Source: Peribacillus frigoritolerans (GTDB taxonomy: Bacteria > Bacillota > Bacilli > Bacillales > Bacillaceae). Taken from it: 64,000 nucleotides of DNA. The DNA lies in NCBI RefSeq assembly GCF_004358755.1, contig NZ_SMZY01000002.1:186001-250000 (forward strand), read 5' to 3'. The notes under the pieces were generated by a model. The model was not told the DNA's origin. It searched no databases and saw only the letters and a list, made by a program, of their open reading frames with translations. The position numbers and the translations under genes are program-made. This document shows, one piece after another, positions 45,929 to 54,501 of the stretch; the stretch's first letter is position 1, and every line of letters starts with the position of its first letter.

Positions 45929-47347
45929 TCAGATCGAAATCGGTGCGCTTTTGCTCTCGTCAAGCAGCTCTCCGTATTTAGCTCTCTTCTGATAGCTGCC
46001 TCTGCCTGCCCGGCCGGCAAATTGCTTATCCTTTACGACAAATTCACCTCTTGATAAAACGGAAACAGGTTCTCCTGTTACTTGCAGACCCTCAAATGCG
46101 TTATAATCAACCGCCATGTGGTGAGTTTCAGCAGAAATCGTCCGTTCTGCAGATGGATCGAAAAGGACTAGATCCGCATCAGAGCCGACTGCAATTGTTC
46201 CTTTTTTAGGATAGAGGCCGAATAGTTTTGCTGTCTTTGTGCTAGTCATATCAACAAATTGGTTTAAAGAGATTCTTCCTTTGCTCACGCCTTCTGAAAA
46301 GAGAATGCTTAGACGATCTTCAATAATAGGGCCGCCATTTGGAATTTTTGTGAAATCACCTTTTCCCAAATCCTTCTGTCCTTTAAAATCAAACGAGCAT
46401 TGATCAGATCCGATAGTCTGCAGCACTCCTGTTTTTAACGCATTCCACAATACATCCTGATGCTTTTTATCTCGGAGAGGAGGTGACCAGACATATTTTG
46501 CCCCTTCAAAATCAGCCTTTTCTAAATATGTTTGATCAAGGACCAAATACTGAGGACATGTTTCTCCCCAAACATCAAAGCCCTTGCTTCGCGCTTCAGC
46601 AATTTTTTCAACAGCGTCTGCACATGAAACGTGCACAACATACAGCTGTGAGCCCGCAAGCCCCGTTAATTGAGCCGCTCTTCCAGTTGCTTCGCCTTCA
46701 ACTTCAGGAGGGCGTGTTAACGCATGATAAATGGGATCTGTCTTTCCTTCAGCAAGTGCTTTTTTTGTCAGATAATCAATGACATCTCCATTTTCAGCAT
46801 GGACCATGACAAGACCGCCAAGTTCTTTAGCCGTTAAAAGCGTCCGGAATAATGTTTCATCGTCCGCCTGAAAAACATTTTTGTAGGCCATAAAGACTTT
46901 AAATGAAGAAATGCCCTCTTCATTAATGACAGCTGGAAGCTCTCCAAGTACATCATCATTTATTTCAGAAATCATTAAGTGGAAACTGTAATCAATTACG
47001 GCTTTATCTTTGGATTTTTCATGCCAAGTCTGAATGGCATCCTTAAGTGGTTTCCCTTTTTCAGTTAGACAAAAATCAATAACCGTAGTTGTTCCTCCAA
47101 AGGCTGCAGCCATTGTTCCGCTCTCAAAGTCGTCTTTTGTCACGGTACCTCCAAATGGCATATCAAGGTGTGTATGCGGATCTATTCCGCCGGGAAATAC
47201 GTAGAAGCCCTTTGCATCAACGATTTCCGCACCTTCTTCAGGCAAATCGCAGCCAATCGCTGCAATTTGTTCCCCATCTACTAAAATATCTGCTTTATAC
47301 GTATCTGAAGCTGTTACAATTATGCCGTTTTTTATTATTTTTTTCAT
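45929..47347 (-). CDS. hydA: Dihydropyrimidinase (D-hydantoinase)
   Basis: A 472-residue amidohydrolase. His58 and His60 in DPHTHLDMPFGG and Lys150 in SSFKVFMAYKN (the carbamylated bridging lysine) define the two-metal centre. It opens dihydrouracil to N-carbamoyl-beta-alanine, step 2 of the reductive pathway. Length and motifs match bacterial dihydropyrimidinases rather than allantoinase or dihydroorotase. AGGGAGGG precedes the ATG at about 8 bases. Confidence 0.92.
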   Translation of the reverse strand: MKKIIKNGIIVTASDTYKADILVDGEQIAAIGCDLPEEGAEIVDAKGFYVFPGGIDPHTHLDMPFGGTVTKDDFESGTMAAAFGGTTTVIDFCLTEKGKPLKDAIQTWHEKSKDKAVIDYSFHLMISEINDDVLGELPAVINEEGISSFKVFMAYKNVFQADDETLFRTLLTAKELGGLVMVHAENGDVIDYLTKKALAEGKTDPIYHALTRPPEVEGEATGRAAQLTGLAGSQLYVVHVSCADAVEKIAEARSKGFDVWGETCPQYLVLDQTYLEKADFEGAKYVWSPPLRDKKHQDVLWNALKTGVLQTIGSDQCSFDFKGQKDLGKGDFTKIPNGGPIIEDRLSILFSEGVSKGRISLNQFVDMTSTKTAKLFGLYPKKGTIAVGSDADLVLFDPSAERTISAETHHMAVDYNAFEGLQVTGEPVSVLSRGEFVVKDKQFAGRAGRGSYQKRAKYGELLDESKSAPISI

Positions 47348-47364
47348 TAGTCCGTGCCCTCCCT

Positions 47365-48651
47365 TTACTTCACAAAGTCTGCACTTGAAGTTCCAAGTGC
47401 TCCAATCACCGACTGCCTTTCATTCCATGTCATCGGAGGCAGTTCATTAGCAAGCTCGACCATATCGATGGCTCCATCTACCGGACATACAATTGAACAA
47501 AGGTTGCAGCCGACACAATCTTCTTCACGCACTTTTAAATAGGACTGGCCGCTTGCATCCTTCAGCATGTCAATGCACTGATGGGAAGTATCTTCACAGG
47601 CAATATGGCATTTATTGCAGTTGATGCACACATCTGTATTAATTTTCGCGACAACTTTATAATTTAAATCAAGCTCTCCCCAGTCTGAATATCTCGGAAC
47701 AGACTTGCCGACCAGATCCATAACGGAGGTTAAACCTTTGTCATCTAAATAATTGGACAGGCCTTCAATCATATCTTCAACAATTCGGAATCCGTGATGC
47801 ATGGCGGCTGTACATACCTGGACGCCCATTGCCCCCATCAGCATGAATTCGACGGTATCCTTCCAGTTTGAGATGCCGCCGATGCCTGAAATCGGCACAT
47901 TGATGCGCGGATTCCTTGCACATTCCGCTACCATGTTTAACGCAATCGGCTTAACGGCGGGACCGCAGTAGCCCCCGTGAGCTCCTTTTCCAGCTACATG
48001 GGGAATGGTATTCCAGGTATCAATGTCAACGCCGGCGAGGCTGTTTATCGTATTGATCATGGAGATGGCATCCGCTCCGCCCGCAACGGCTGCCTCAGCT
48101 GTTACCGTAATATCGGTAATGTTTGGAGTGAGTTTGACAATGACAGGTGTTTTCGCCGCTTCTTTAGCCCAGTAAGTTTGCCTCTCAACCAGGTCCGGCA
48201 CTTGACCGGAAGCCGCTCCCATGCCGCGCTCTGCCATGCCGTGGGGACAGCCGAAATTAAGCTCAAGGCCATCTACTCCGACATCCTCCACCCGTTTTAC
48301 GATTTCATGCCATTTCTCCTGCTTCGGTTCTACCATCAGCGACGCAATGATCGCATGGTTCGGAAATCTTTTTTTCGTTTCGTAAATTTCCTTTAAATTC
48401 ACCTCAAGCGGACGGTCTGTAATCAATTCAATATTATTAAAACCCGCTACACGCTGCCCATTAAAACTGACGGCGGCAAATCGGGAAGAGACATTTAATA
48501 TCGGATCTCCGAGCGTCTTCCATACAGCCCCTCCCCAGCCTGCTTCAAACGCCCTTTGAACCTGATAGCCGGAGTTTGTCGGAGGGGCGGATGCAAGCCA
48601 AAAAGGATTCGGTGACTTTATCCCTGCAAAATCAATTCTTAAATCAGCCAT
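47365..48651 (-). CDS. preA: NAD-dependent dihydropyrimidine dehydrogenase, PreA-type subunit
   Basis: A 428-residue catalytic subunit. The N-terminal FMN barrel resembles dihydroorotate dehydrogenase (ELNFGCPHGMAERGMGAASG holds the active-site cysteine loop region). Near the C-terminus are two cysteine clusters, CINCNKCHIAC and CVGCNLCSIVCPVDG, for 4Fe-4S centres. With PreT it reduces uracil or thymine to the dihydro forms, step 1. GGGAGG precedes the ATG and lies immediately beside the edge of repeat A4. Confidence 0.92.
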   Translation of the reverse strand: MADLRIDFAGIKSPNPFWLASAPPTNSGYQVQRAFEAGWGGAVWKTLGDPILNVSSRFAAVSFNGQRVAGFNNIELITDRPLEVNLKEIYETKKRFPNHAIIASLMVEPKQEKWHEIVKRVEDVGVDGLELNFGCPHGMAERGMGAASGQVPDLVERQTYWAKEAAKTPVIVKLTPNITDITVTAEAAVAGGADAISMINTINSLAGVDIDTWNTIPHVAGKGAHGGYCGPAVKPIALNMVAECARNPRINVPISGIGGISNWKDTVEFMLMGAMGVQVCTAAMHHGFRIVEDMIEGLSNYLDDKGLTSVMDLVGKSVPRYSDWGELDLNYKVVAKINTDVCINCNKCHIACEDTSHQCIDMLKDASGQSYLKVREEDCVGCNLCSIVCPVDGAIDMVELANELPPMTWNERQSVIGALGTSSADFVK

Positions 48652-48666
48652 GTTTGTACCTCCCTA

Positions 48667-48830
48667 TAAGAAATGCGGAATCGCCCGTTTATCGCAGGCA
48701 GACAGATAAGGATCAGCCAGTGAAGGCGCTTTTTGCCAATGCTTGCTGACCCGTTCTGGCCGAGGAGCTGGGCGGTGAAGCTTATCAACTGGAAATGCGG
48801 AACCGCCAGTTTAGCATAGAGGCGGATCCG
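48667..48830 (-). repeat. Dispersed repeat family A, copy 4, with a second partial copy
   Basis: Minus orientation, 48667-48782 for the main copy, with GGCCAGAACGG, GGCAAAAAGCGCC and TCTGTCTGCCTGCG. Both GGATCC sites are altered (GGGTCA and TGATCC). A further piece at about 48792-48830 repeats the terminal part (ggaaatgcggaaccgcc...ggatccg). It fills the gap between preT and preA inside the uracil operon. Confidence 0.85.
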
Positions 48831-48847
48831 TTCAAATCGAGTGTAAA

Positions 48848-50206
48848 TCAGGCAAGCTTCAGTTCTTCAAAAGATATCTTTTTATGAATCTCATAAGCTG
48901 TCAGCTTTCCTTGCTGCGCAGCTGATACGACCATCGCATCTCCCTGGCCCTTGCCGAATATCACATCTCCGCAGGCAAAGATTTTCTCATTTGAGGTTTG
49001 GTACGATTTCTCTGAAATACGCACTACCCCATCTGAGTGTTCGACGCCGAATTGCTCAATTAAATGAATGTATCTGGATTGACCGATTGCACGGATGACA
49101 GCATCGGTTTCGATGATAAACTCAGAGCCCTGCACCGGAACAGGACGAGGGCGCTGCCCATCAATCCCTGCAGAAAGCTCCATTTTGAAGCATTCAATTC
49201 CTATTACTCTATTATCCTCATTTGTAACAATCCGTTTTGGGGCAGTAAGCCATTTGAATGCTACGCCGTCCTGTTTGGCGAATTCATATTCAAAGTCGTA
49301 GGCAGTCATTTCCGCCTGAGTTCTGCGGTAAAGAATGCTTACATCCTCTGCACCAAGTCTGACGGAGCAAGTAGCCGCATCGATTGCCGTATTTCCGGCT
49401 CCTATAACAACGGCCTTCTTCCCTATGAGGTCCATCGTTTTTGCCGTTTTTGTCTCTTTCACAAAATCAATTGCATCAAATACTCCATCTGCATCTTCGC
49501 CTTCAATGCCAAGCTTGGGAACAGATGACATACCGACAGCAAGAACAACGGCATCATAATTCTCTATTAATTCAGAAGCCATGACATCTTTTCCTACCCG
49601 TGTATTCGTCCTGATTTCAACATCAAGGTTTTTCACTTGCTCAACTTCCCAAAAAGAAATGGATTGCGGCAGCCTGAAGGAGACGATGCCATACGTATTT
49701 AAACCGCCGGCATATCGTTCCGCTTCAAAAATCGTTACGGTATAACCCAGCAGAGCAAGCTCCCTTGCAGCTGATAATCCTGCAGGACCTCCGCCAACAA
49801 TGGCTACAGTCTTCCCATTCTTTTCACCTGCTTTAAACAGGACTTGTTCATTATGAATCGCCCAGTCGGTGGCATAGCGCTGCAGATTTCCTATCATGAT
49901 CGGCTTAGTAGATGAATTAAGGACACATGCTCCTTCACACAGCTCCTCTGTCGGGCAAACACGGGAACAGCTTGCTCCCACAGGATTGGCTGTCATAATG
50001 GTTTTAGCGGATCCCTTCAGATTTCCAGAAGCAATTTTCTTAATAAAAGAGGGGATATCAATACCAGTCGGACAAGCCTGAATACAAGGGGCGTCGTAGC
50101 AATATAAACATCTGTTGGCTTCCTCGAACGCTTCCCTGTTTGACAGGGCCTGCTCTACCTCCATAAAATTCCTCTCTAAATCTGTTAAAGAAATTTCCCT
50201 AGTCAA
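48848..50206 (-). CDS. preT: Dihydropyrimidine dehydrogenase, PreT-type NAD/FAD subunit
   Basis: A 452-residue electron-input subunit resembling the glutamate synthase small chain. N-terminal cysteines CLYCYDAPCIQACPTGID and SCSRVCPTEELCEGAC bind Fe-S clusters; GGGPAGLSAARELALLG is the FAD Rossmann motif and GAGNTAIDAA the NAD one. It passes electrons from NAD(P)H to PreA. TTG 50206 follows GGAGG at 8 bases. The 196-base gap to preA is filled by a repeat copy. Confidence 0.92.
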   Translation of the reverse strand: MTREISLTDLERNFMEVEQALSNREAFEEANRCLYCYDAPCIQACPTGIDIPSFIKKIASGNLKGSAKTIMTANPVGASCSRVCPTEELCEGACVLNSSTKPIMIGNLQRYATDWAIHNEQVLFKAGEKNGKTVAIVGGGPAGLSAARELALLGYTVTIFEAERYAGGLNTYGIVSFRLPQSISFWEVEQVKNLDVEIRTNTRVGKDVMASELIENYDAVVLAVGMSSVPKLGIEGEDADGVFDAIDFVKETKTAKTMDLIGKKAVVIGAGNTAIDAATCSVRLGAEDVSILYRRTQAEMTAYDFEYEFAKQDGVAFKWLTAPKRIVTNEDNRVIGIECFKMELSAGIDGQRPRPVPVQGSEFIIETDAVIRAIGQSRYIHLIEQFGVEHSDGVVRISEKSYQTSNEKIFACGDVIFGKGQGDAMVVSAAQQGKLTAYEIHKKISFEELKLA

Positions 50207-50230
50207 GATAAAAACCTCCTTTTCAAGCGA

Positions 50231-51121
50231 TTAAGGCAGCAAAGCCGTCATTTCCTGATACGTTTCCGGACGTCTGTCACGATAAAACTGCCACGTATCC
50301 CGGACTTCGCGGATTAATTTTTTATCCATCTCACCGATAACGACCTCGTCCCTGTCACGGCTTCCTTCGGCCACAAAGCGCCCTCTTGGATCCGCAAGAT
50401 AGGATTGTCCGTAAAATTCACCCATGTTCCAAGGCCCTTCGTAACCAACACGGTTGATGGCTCCAATGTAATAGCCATTTGCAACGGCATGTGCCGGCTG
50501 TTCAAGCTTCCATAAATACTCTGAAAGACCCGCTACTGTAGCTGAAGGGTTAAAGACAATTTCAGCCCCATTTAAACCTAGGAGCCTTGCACCTTCCGGG
50601 AAATGGCGGTCATAACAGATATAGACCCCAATTTTCGCAAAAGATGTGTCAAAAACAGGATAGCCGAGATTCCCCGGTTTAAAGTAAAACTTCTCCCAGA
50701 AACCGCCTCCTTCTTTGCCCACTCCTACATGCGGAATATGATGTTTTCTGTATTTCCCTAAGTATGATCCATCTGCATCAATGACAGCAGCTGTATTATA
50801 ATAAGTAGCAATTCCTTCCCGTTCATAAATGGGCAGGACAATGACGATGCCCAGTTCACGTGCCAGCTCCTGAAACCGTTTAGTAGTCGGTCCATTTGGA
50901 ATTTCTTCTGCTGCATCGTACCATTTCGTGTTCTGTTCCGTACAAAAGTACGGGCCATAAAAGATTTCCTGGAGACAAACAATCTGTGCACCCCGGTCGC
51001 TTGCTTCTTTCACAAGCTTAATATGTTTTTCAATTGCTTTTTCTTTGTGAACTTCGACAGCCTCATTTCCATCCACATCATTGCTGGCCTGAATTAATCC
51101 AATCACTACTTTGTCTGACAT
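50231..51121 (-). CDS. Beta-ureidopropionase (N-carbamoyl-beta-alanine amidohydrolase)
   Basis: A 296-residue nitrilase-superfamily amidase. The catalytic Glu-Lys-Cys triad is Glu52 (CLQEIFYGPYFC), Lys126 (YRKHHIPH) and Cys169 (VYICYDRHFPEG). It hydrolyses N-carbamoyl-beta-alanine to beta-alanine, ammonia and CO2, step 3. It is the first gene of the operon, with AAGGAGG 7 bases before ATG 51121. N-carbamoylputrescine amidase is a close relative, but the neighbours decide the call. Confidence 0.9.
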   Translation of the reverse strand: MSDKVVIGLIQASNDVDGNEAVEVHKEKAIEKHIKLVKEASDRGAQIVCLQEIFYGPYFCTEQNTKWYDAAEEIPNGPTTKRFQELARELGIVIVLPIYEREGIATYYNTAAVIDADGSYLGKYRKHHIPHVGVGKEGGGFWEKFYFKPGNLGYPVFDTSFAKIGVYICYDRHFPEGARLLGLNGAEIVFNPSATVAGLSEYLWKLEQPAHAVANGYYIGAINRVGYEGPWNMGEFYGQSYLADPRGRFVAEGSRDRDEVVIGEMDKKLIREVRDTWQFYRDRRPETYQEMTALLP

Positions 51122-51262
51122 GCGACAGCCTCCTTAGGACAATTCTGCAAAATAAATAAAAATATTCTAAATATTAAAAATTCAAACTTTGTATCTATTT
51201 TACTTTCAATTCCCTCCGTTTACATTGTACAAATTGTTAAAAGGTTTCTTTCATTTCTCTTG

Positions 51263-51274
51263 CACTATGTAAAA
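51263..51274 (-). promoter_or_regulatory. Shared motif upstream of the uracil operon (candidate PucR site)
   Basis: TTTTACATAGTG on the minus strand, about 142 bases upstream of the first gene, identical to 42148-42159. In both places a CTCC lies a few bases before it. The region 51122-51394 is otherwise AT-rich with no gene. Confidence 0.45.
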
Positions 51275-51394
51275 AAGGAGCCATTCTATGTGAGATTAAG
51301 TAACATTTTTGTGTAAAATTTGTGTTATCTCCTTTTTTTCGTTAGGATAAGGAAGAGACAATTGAATTAAATTGAGAGATTGGAATGATACATA

Positions 51395-51685
51395 TTGAAT
51401 ATTGCAGCCTTCACGGTTGAAAAATTGCATGATCCATTCGGCATTCTATCAGGAGATCGTTACGAATTCTTTCTGGAGCTTGATGTGGATGAAGACGATG
51501 AATTATATACAGAGAAGGGCCTGCTGTTAAAGGTTATATACTTAGTCGATGACAGCGGCGGAAGAATCTCCGTTTATCACCTCATGGAAAAAGAAACAAA
51601 CACATTTCTTGATTTCGAGCTTGATGAAGAAGAAGAGGCCATGATCAAAGAATTTTGCCAGGGGCATTATTCAGAAGAAAATTAA
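51395..51685 (+). CDS. DUF6509-family small acidic protein
   Basis: A 96-residue, strongly acidic cytosolic protein. FTVEKLHDPFGILSGDRYEF at the start, then LDVDEDDELYTEKGLLL, and VYHLMEKETNTFLDFELDEEEE fit DUF6509; function unknown. The TTG start at 51395 has only a distant GAGAGATTGGA upstream, so the exact start is uncertain. It is followed at once by a terminator and repeat A5. Confidence 0.72.
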   Translation: MNIAAFTVEKLHDPFGILSGDRYEFFLELDVDEDDELYTEKGLLLKVIYLVDDSGGRISVYHLMEKETNTFLDFELDEEEEAMIKEFCQGHYSEEN

Positions 51686-51686
51686 G

Positions 51687-51717
51687 AAAGAGCAGGCGGT
51701 TAGCCTGCTCTTTTTTT
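51687..51717 (+). terminator. Terminator after the DUF6509 gene
   Basis: AAAGAGCAGGC pairs with GCCTGCTCTTT around a 5-base loop and ends in eight T residues. Repeat A5 starts right after. Confidence 0.93.
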
Positions 51718-51718
51718 A

Positions 51719-51859
51719 TGAGATAAGAAAGTGCTTTGATGTCTAGCTCCATCGCCCAACTCCTCGGCCAGAACGGATCCGAAAGTATTGGCAAAAAGAG
51801 CCGTTTCTGACGGATCCTTATCTGTCTGCCTGCGCTAATCGGGCGCTTGCGCTTTTTTA
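51719..51859 (+). repeat. Dispersed repeat family A, copy 5 (full length)
   Basis: A 141-bp copy with TGTCTAGCTCCATCGCCCAA, GGCCAGAACGGATCCG, GGCAAAAAGAGCC, a second GGATCC and CTGCGCTAATCGGGCG. Its right edge TTA (51857-51859) is the TAA stop of the minus-strand gene that reads into it. Confidence 0.92.
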
Positions 51860-52252
51860 TGCTTCTATTTTTTTGCCTTCTTCCACGATATGAAACAGAA
51901 GATGCGCCAGATGATGGATCGGTCCGTGTGCTTCTTCCTCTTCGTTCGTTTCTTCATTAAATTCCAGATCATTTAAATAAAGAGCCGTAAATTGATAGAA
52001 ATCCTTCAGCTCAAATGAATAACATGCACTTGGATCTTCCTGTTCTTCTTCATAATGAAGAACGAGGTACCACTCTTTTCCGTCTTTATCTTCCCCGTCA
52101 AAGAAAATGAAGAAGCCGACGTTAGTATCAAGCTCGAACAAATGGCGCGTACCGCCTTCTGTTACAAGGTGGAAATCTTCCTCGTTCAGTTTTTGAACGG
52201 TCATTGCATCTGTTTGATCTTCTTTATGAAATTCTACTGAAAATGAATTCAT
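51857..52252 (-). CDS. Hypothetical acidic protein
   Basis: A 131-residue protein, MNSFSVEFHKEDQTDAMTVQ, then VGFFIFFDGEDKDGKEWYLV and a very acidic EFNEETNEEEEAHG stretch before a His-rich helix (IHHLAHLLFHIVEEG). No family is recognised with confidence. ATG 52250-52252 follows AGGAG at 7 bases; the frame is open 20 codons further but without a ribosome site. Its TAA stop is contributed by the edge of repeat A5. Confidence 0.65.
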   Translation of the reverse strand: MNSFSVEFHKEDQTDAMTVQKLNEEDFHLVTEGGTRHLFELDTNVGFFIFFDGEDKDGKEWYLVLHYEEEQEDPSACYSFELKDFYQFTALYLNDLEFNEETNEEEEAHGPIHHLAHLLFHIVEEGKKIEA

Positions 52253-52316
52253 GCTATCTCTCCTATGTATTAGATTCTTCCCTATCGTATACCACTTTTC
52301 ACTGAAAAACAAAACG

Positions 52317-52343
52317 AAGGCCCCTTTTTCAAAAAAGGAGCCG
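52317..52343 (-). terminator. Terminator after the YaaH-type transporter gene
   Basis: GGCCCCTTTTT and AAAAAGGAGCC pair with one mismatch, just past the transporter gene's stop. Confidence 0.7.
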
Positions 52344-52348
52344 TTTCA

Positions 52349-52966
52349 TTACTTTTTAAAAATGCCAAAAGGTTTTCCGATCGGCAGAAAAACACGTCCA
52401 AAATGTGCATTCAGCACTGCTGCCGCTGAACCGTAGAACGATAAGAGAGCAATCAGCATTTCAGAAACCGCCGCAAGCATATGCGTCGCTTCGTGCATGA
52501 TGCCGAAAGAACTTAAAGAAAGTCCGATAAATAAAAAATCAATAAGGACGAAAATAAAAAATAATACTTTATGCGTTTCCATGGCACCAACTGTCATGAA
52601 TAAGCTGAAGATTAAATAGCCTGCAAAAGCAAAGCCAAGCTGTTTTGGATCAACGCTTCCTGCAAGCTCTTCTCCGAATACACCTAATTGAATAAGCCAA
52701 GAACCTCCGACACCAAGCCAAAAAAGGCCAAATGCACCAAAAGCAGTCGTTCCGAACGTGTTGTTGTGCTTTGCATCATTGATGCAGGCAAACAGCTGAG
52801 CAAATCCCCCTAAAAAAATCGCCCACGGTAAAATAAATGAAAGACCCTCTGTTAACCCAAGCTTTTGCGAAGAAGCAACGAGTGTAACCATTGCAAGTCC
52901 AAAAAGTCCAAGCGCTGAAGGATCTGCGGTTGTCATTTTTACTTGTTGTACATTCTGATTGTTCAT
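52349..52966 (-). CDS. Acetate/succinate-type transporter (GPR1/FUN34/YaaH family)
   Basis: A 205-residue protein with six helices. ADPSALGLFGLAM stands in for the family signature NPAPLGL, and FGTTAFGAFGLFWLGVGGSW is the conserved helix 3-4 region. Relatives (SatP) import acetate and succinate with protons and form hexamers. ATG 52964-52966 follows GGAGG at 6 bases. No metabolic partner gene is adjacent. Confidence 0.83.
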   Translation of the reverse strand: MNNQNVQQVKMTTADPSALGLFGLAMVTLVASSQKLGLTEGLSFILPWAIFLGGFAQLFACINDAKHNNTFGTTAFGAFGLFWLGVGGSWLIQLGVFGEELAGSVDPKQLGFAFAGYLIFSLFMTVGAMETHKVLFFIFVLIDFLFIGLSLSSFGIMHEATHMLAAVSEMLIALLSFYGSAAAVLNAHFGRVFLPIGKPFGIFKK

Positions 52967-53087
52967 GATGAACCTCCTATATTTTAAACACATACTTGAA
53001 CAAGATACAGGATTGAAATAGCGGTGTCAATGAGTTTTTAAGGGATATAAAATAGTAAACGATTACATTTTCTCCGGAGAAAATAAA

Positions 53088-53114
53088 AAAAGCTGCCATC
53101 AGGCAGCTTTTTAG
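53088..53114 (-). terminator. Terminator of the cold-shock gene
   Basis: AAAAAGCTGCC pairs with GGCAGCTTTTT around a 4-base loop. Confidence 0.9.
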
Positions 53115-53118
53115 TTCA

Positions 53119-53322
53119 TTATAATTTTACAACGTTCTCTGCTTGAGGTCCGCGGTTGCCTTCAACGATGTTGAATTCAACTTCTTGGCCCTCTTCTAAC
53201 GTTTTGTACCCCTCGCCAGTGATCGCGCTGAAGTGAACGAATACATCGTTTCCGCCTTCAACTTCGATAAATCCAAAGCCTTTTTCTGAATTAAACCATT
53301 TTACTTTTCCAGTTGCTTGCAT
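53119..53322 (-). CDS. cspD: Cold-shock protein (CspD-like)
   Basis: A 67-residue OB-fold RNA chaperone. RNP1 is KGFGFIEV and RNP2 is VFVHFSAI; the protein ends [13 protein letters not shown]. It binds single-stranded RNA and keeps mRNA open in the cold. Wording is nearest to B. subtilis CspD, though CspB and CspC differ little. TTTTGGAGG precedes the ATG. A long untranslated leader, usual for csp genes, may lie in 53323-53450. Confidence 0.93.
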   Translation of the reverse strand: MQATGKVKWFNSEKGFGFIEVEGGNDVFVHFSAITGEGYKTLEEGQEVEFNIVEGNRGPQAENVVKL

Positions 53323-53863
53323 GAGAAAACCTCCAAAAATTTTTTAATATGTCCTACTATTTACAACATGGTAAATAAAATATTCACATATTATAAAGAG
53401 TATCAATAGAGGAATAGATAGTCTTTATAACATGTGAATGCTAAACCCCATATGAATTCATCTTAAAAAGATTTGACTGATAGTCTGACAATATTTATTG
53501 GTCATTCATTTATTTAACTGTGAACACAAAGCAACGAAAGCCCTACCTCTCTCTCGTCCTTGCGGCTCCGATGACCGCGCCAGCTTGAATTGAGCTAACA
53601 AAAATCAAAGGATTTGAACTTGAAAAACTAGATTATCCAATAAGGATAATTGAATGTGAAACTCTATTATTTCTTGGTAGAAGGGTATTTATATTATGAA
53701 CTAACTTTTTTATTATACATTGTTTGAAGAAGGAAATCAACTTTTGGGCATGTTTTAGCCGACTTTTTGTCGAATACTTTAGAGAAAGTTTTTAAATCGC
53801 TTTATTTCAAGCACAATCTTAATTAACCAGTTCAGTTCGAACTCATTAATAATTATCAATAGG
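53323..53863. other. Gene-free stretch upstream of cspD
   Basis: No frame with a ribosome site was found here. The part next to cspD is AT-rich and probably holds its promoter and leader. A short GC-richer patch at about 53543-53600 (cctctctctcgtccttgcgg onwards) stands out but shows no gene, clear hairpin or match to the repeat families in this window. Confidence 0.5.
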
Positions 53864-53981
53864 ATGTTTTCGCATCGATTGTTGTTGTTTTTGATTATTA
53901 ATGTTGTCCGTTCCTTTCCGCTGCAATCCACTAATGGTTTTAAACATCTAGTCTAAAAGCAACAAAGTTTATGAACAGAGC
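53864..53981. repeat. Dispersed repeat family B, reduced copy 2
   Basis: About 118 bp. It keeps the outer arms (ATGTTTTCGCATCGATTGTT, ATGTTGTCCGTTCC, then TGCAATCCACTAA and CTAAAAGCAACAAAGTTTAT) but lacks the central palindrome. CCTTTCCG joins directly to CTGCAATCC, at the TTCCG that flanks the centre on both sides in the full copy at 31.4 kb. Confidence 0.85.
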
Positions 53982-53993
53982 CTATCAAAAAAA

Positions 53994-54013
53994 GCGCCCC
54001 ATTATCCGGGGCA
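53994..54013 (-). terminator. Terminator of ykuV
   Basis: GCGCCCC and GGGGCAC pair around a 6-base loop, with seven T on the minus strand (53987-53993). Confidence 0.85.
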
Positions 54014-54021
54014 CTCTTCGC

Positions 54022-54480
54022 TTATTCTGCTGCGTTTTCTGTTTCAGCCAATACGCGGTTTACGCGCTTTTCAAGCATTTTCATGCCGCTTCCGCCTGCC
54101 TGGAAATGACGAAGAGCTCCAGTTTTATCAAATACATAGTACGCAGGCACATATTGATTATCAAATGCATCTGTCAGCTTGTGTTCGCTGTCAACGAATA
54201 TCGGCTGTGTGATGTCATGCTCTGCTGCTGTTTTTTTAATGTCCTCTAAATTAAGATCGTCCTCTGATCTAGGCATGTGAACGGCAACCACGTTCAGTTT
54301 GTCTTTGTACTGATCTCTGAATTCATTAACCTGAGGCATTGCTTCCTTGCAGAGATGGCAGCTTACAGACCAAAAATGAATGAGTGTTGGTTTTTCACCA
54401 ATTAAATCTTCTTTTGTCTGCTGGCCGTTCAGCCATTCCGCTGCACCGTTTAACTCCGGCATTTGTTCGCGTAATTTCAT
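54022..54480 (-). CDS. ykuV: Thiol-disulfide oxidoreductase YkuV
   Basis: A 152-residue cytosolic thioredoxin-fold protein without signal peptide. The redox-active pair is Cys41-Cys44 in SVSCHLCKEAMP; the cis-proline loop is in YVPAYYVF. It matches B. subtilis YkuV, which reduces disulfides and lies next to the peroxiredoxin YkuU, as here. It may serve as its reductant. Repeat A6 lies between the two genes. Confidence 0.9.
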   Translation of the reverse strand: MKLREQMPELNGAAEWLNGQQTKEDLIGEKPTLIHFWSVSCHLCKEAMPQVNEFRDQYKDKLNVVAVHMPRSEDDLNLEDIKKTAAEHDITQPIFVDSEHKLTDAFDNQYVPAYYVFDKTGALRHFQAGGSGMKMLEKRVNRVLAETENAAE

Positions 54481-54501
54481 TGTGAACCCTCCAATACTTG
54501 T

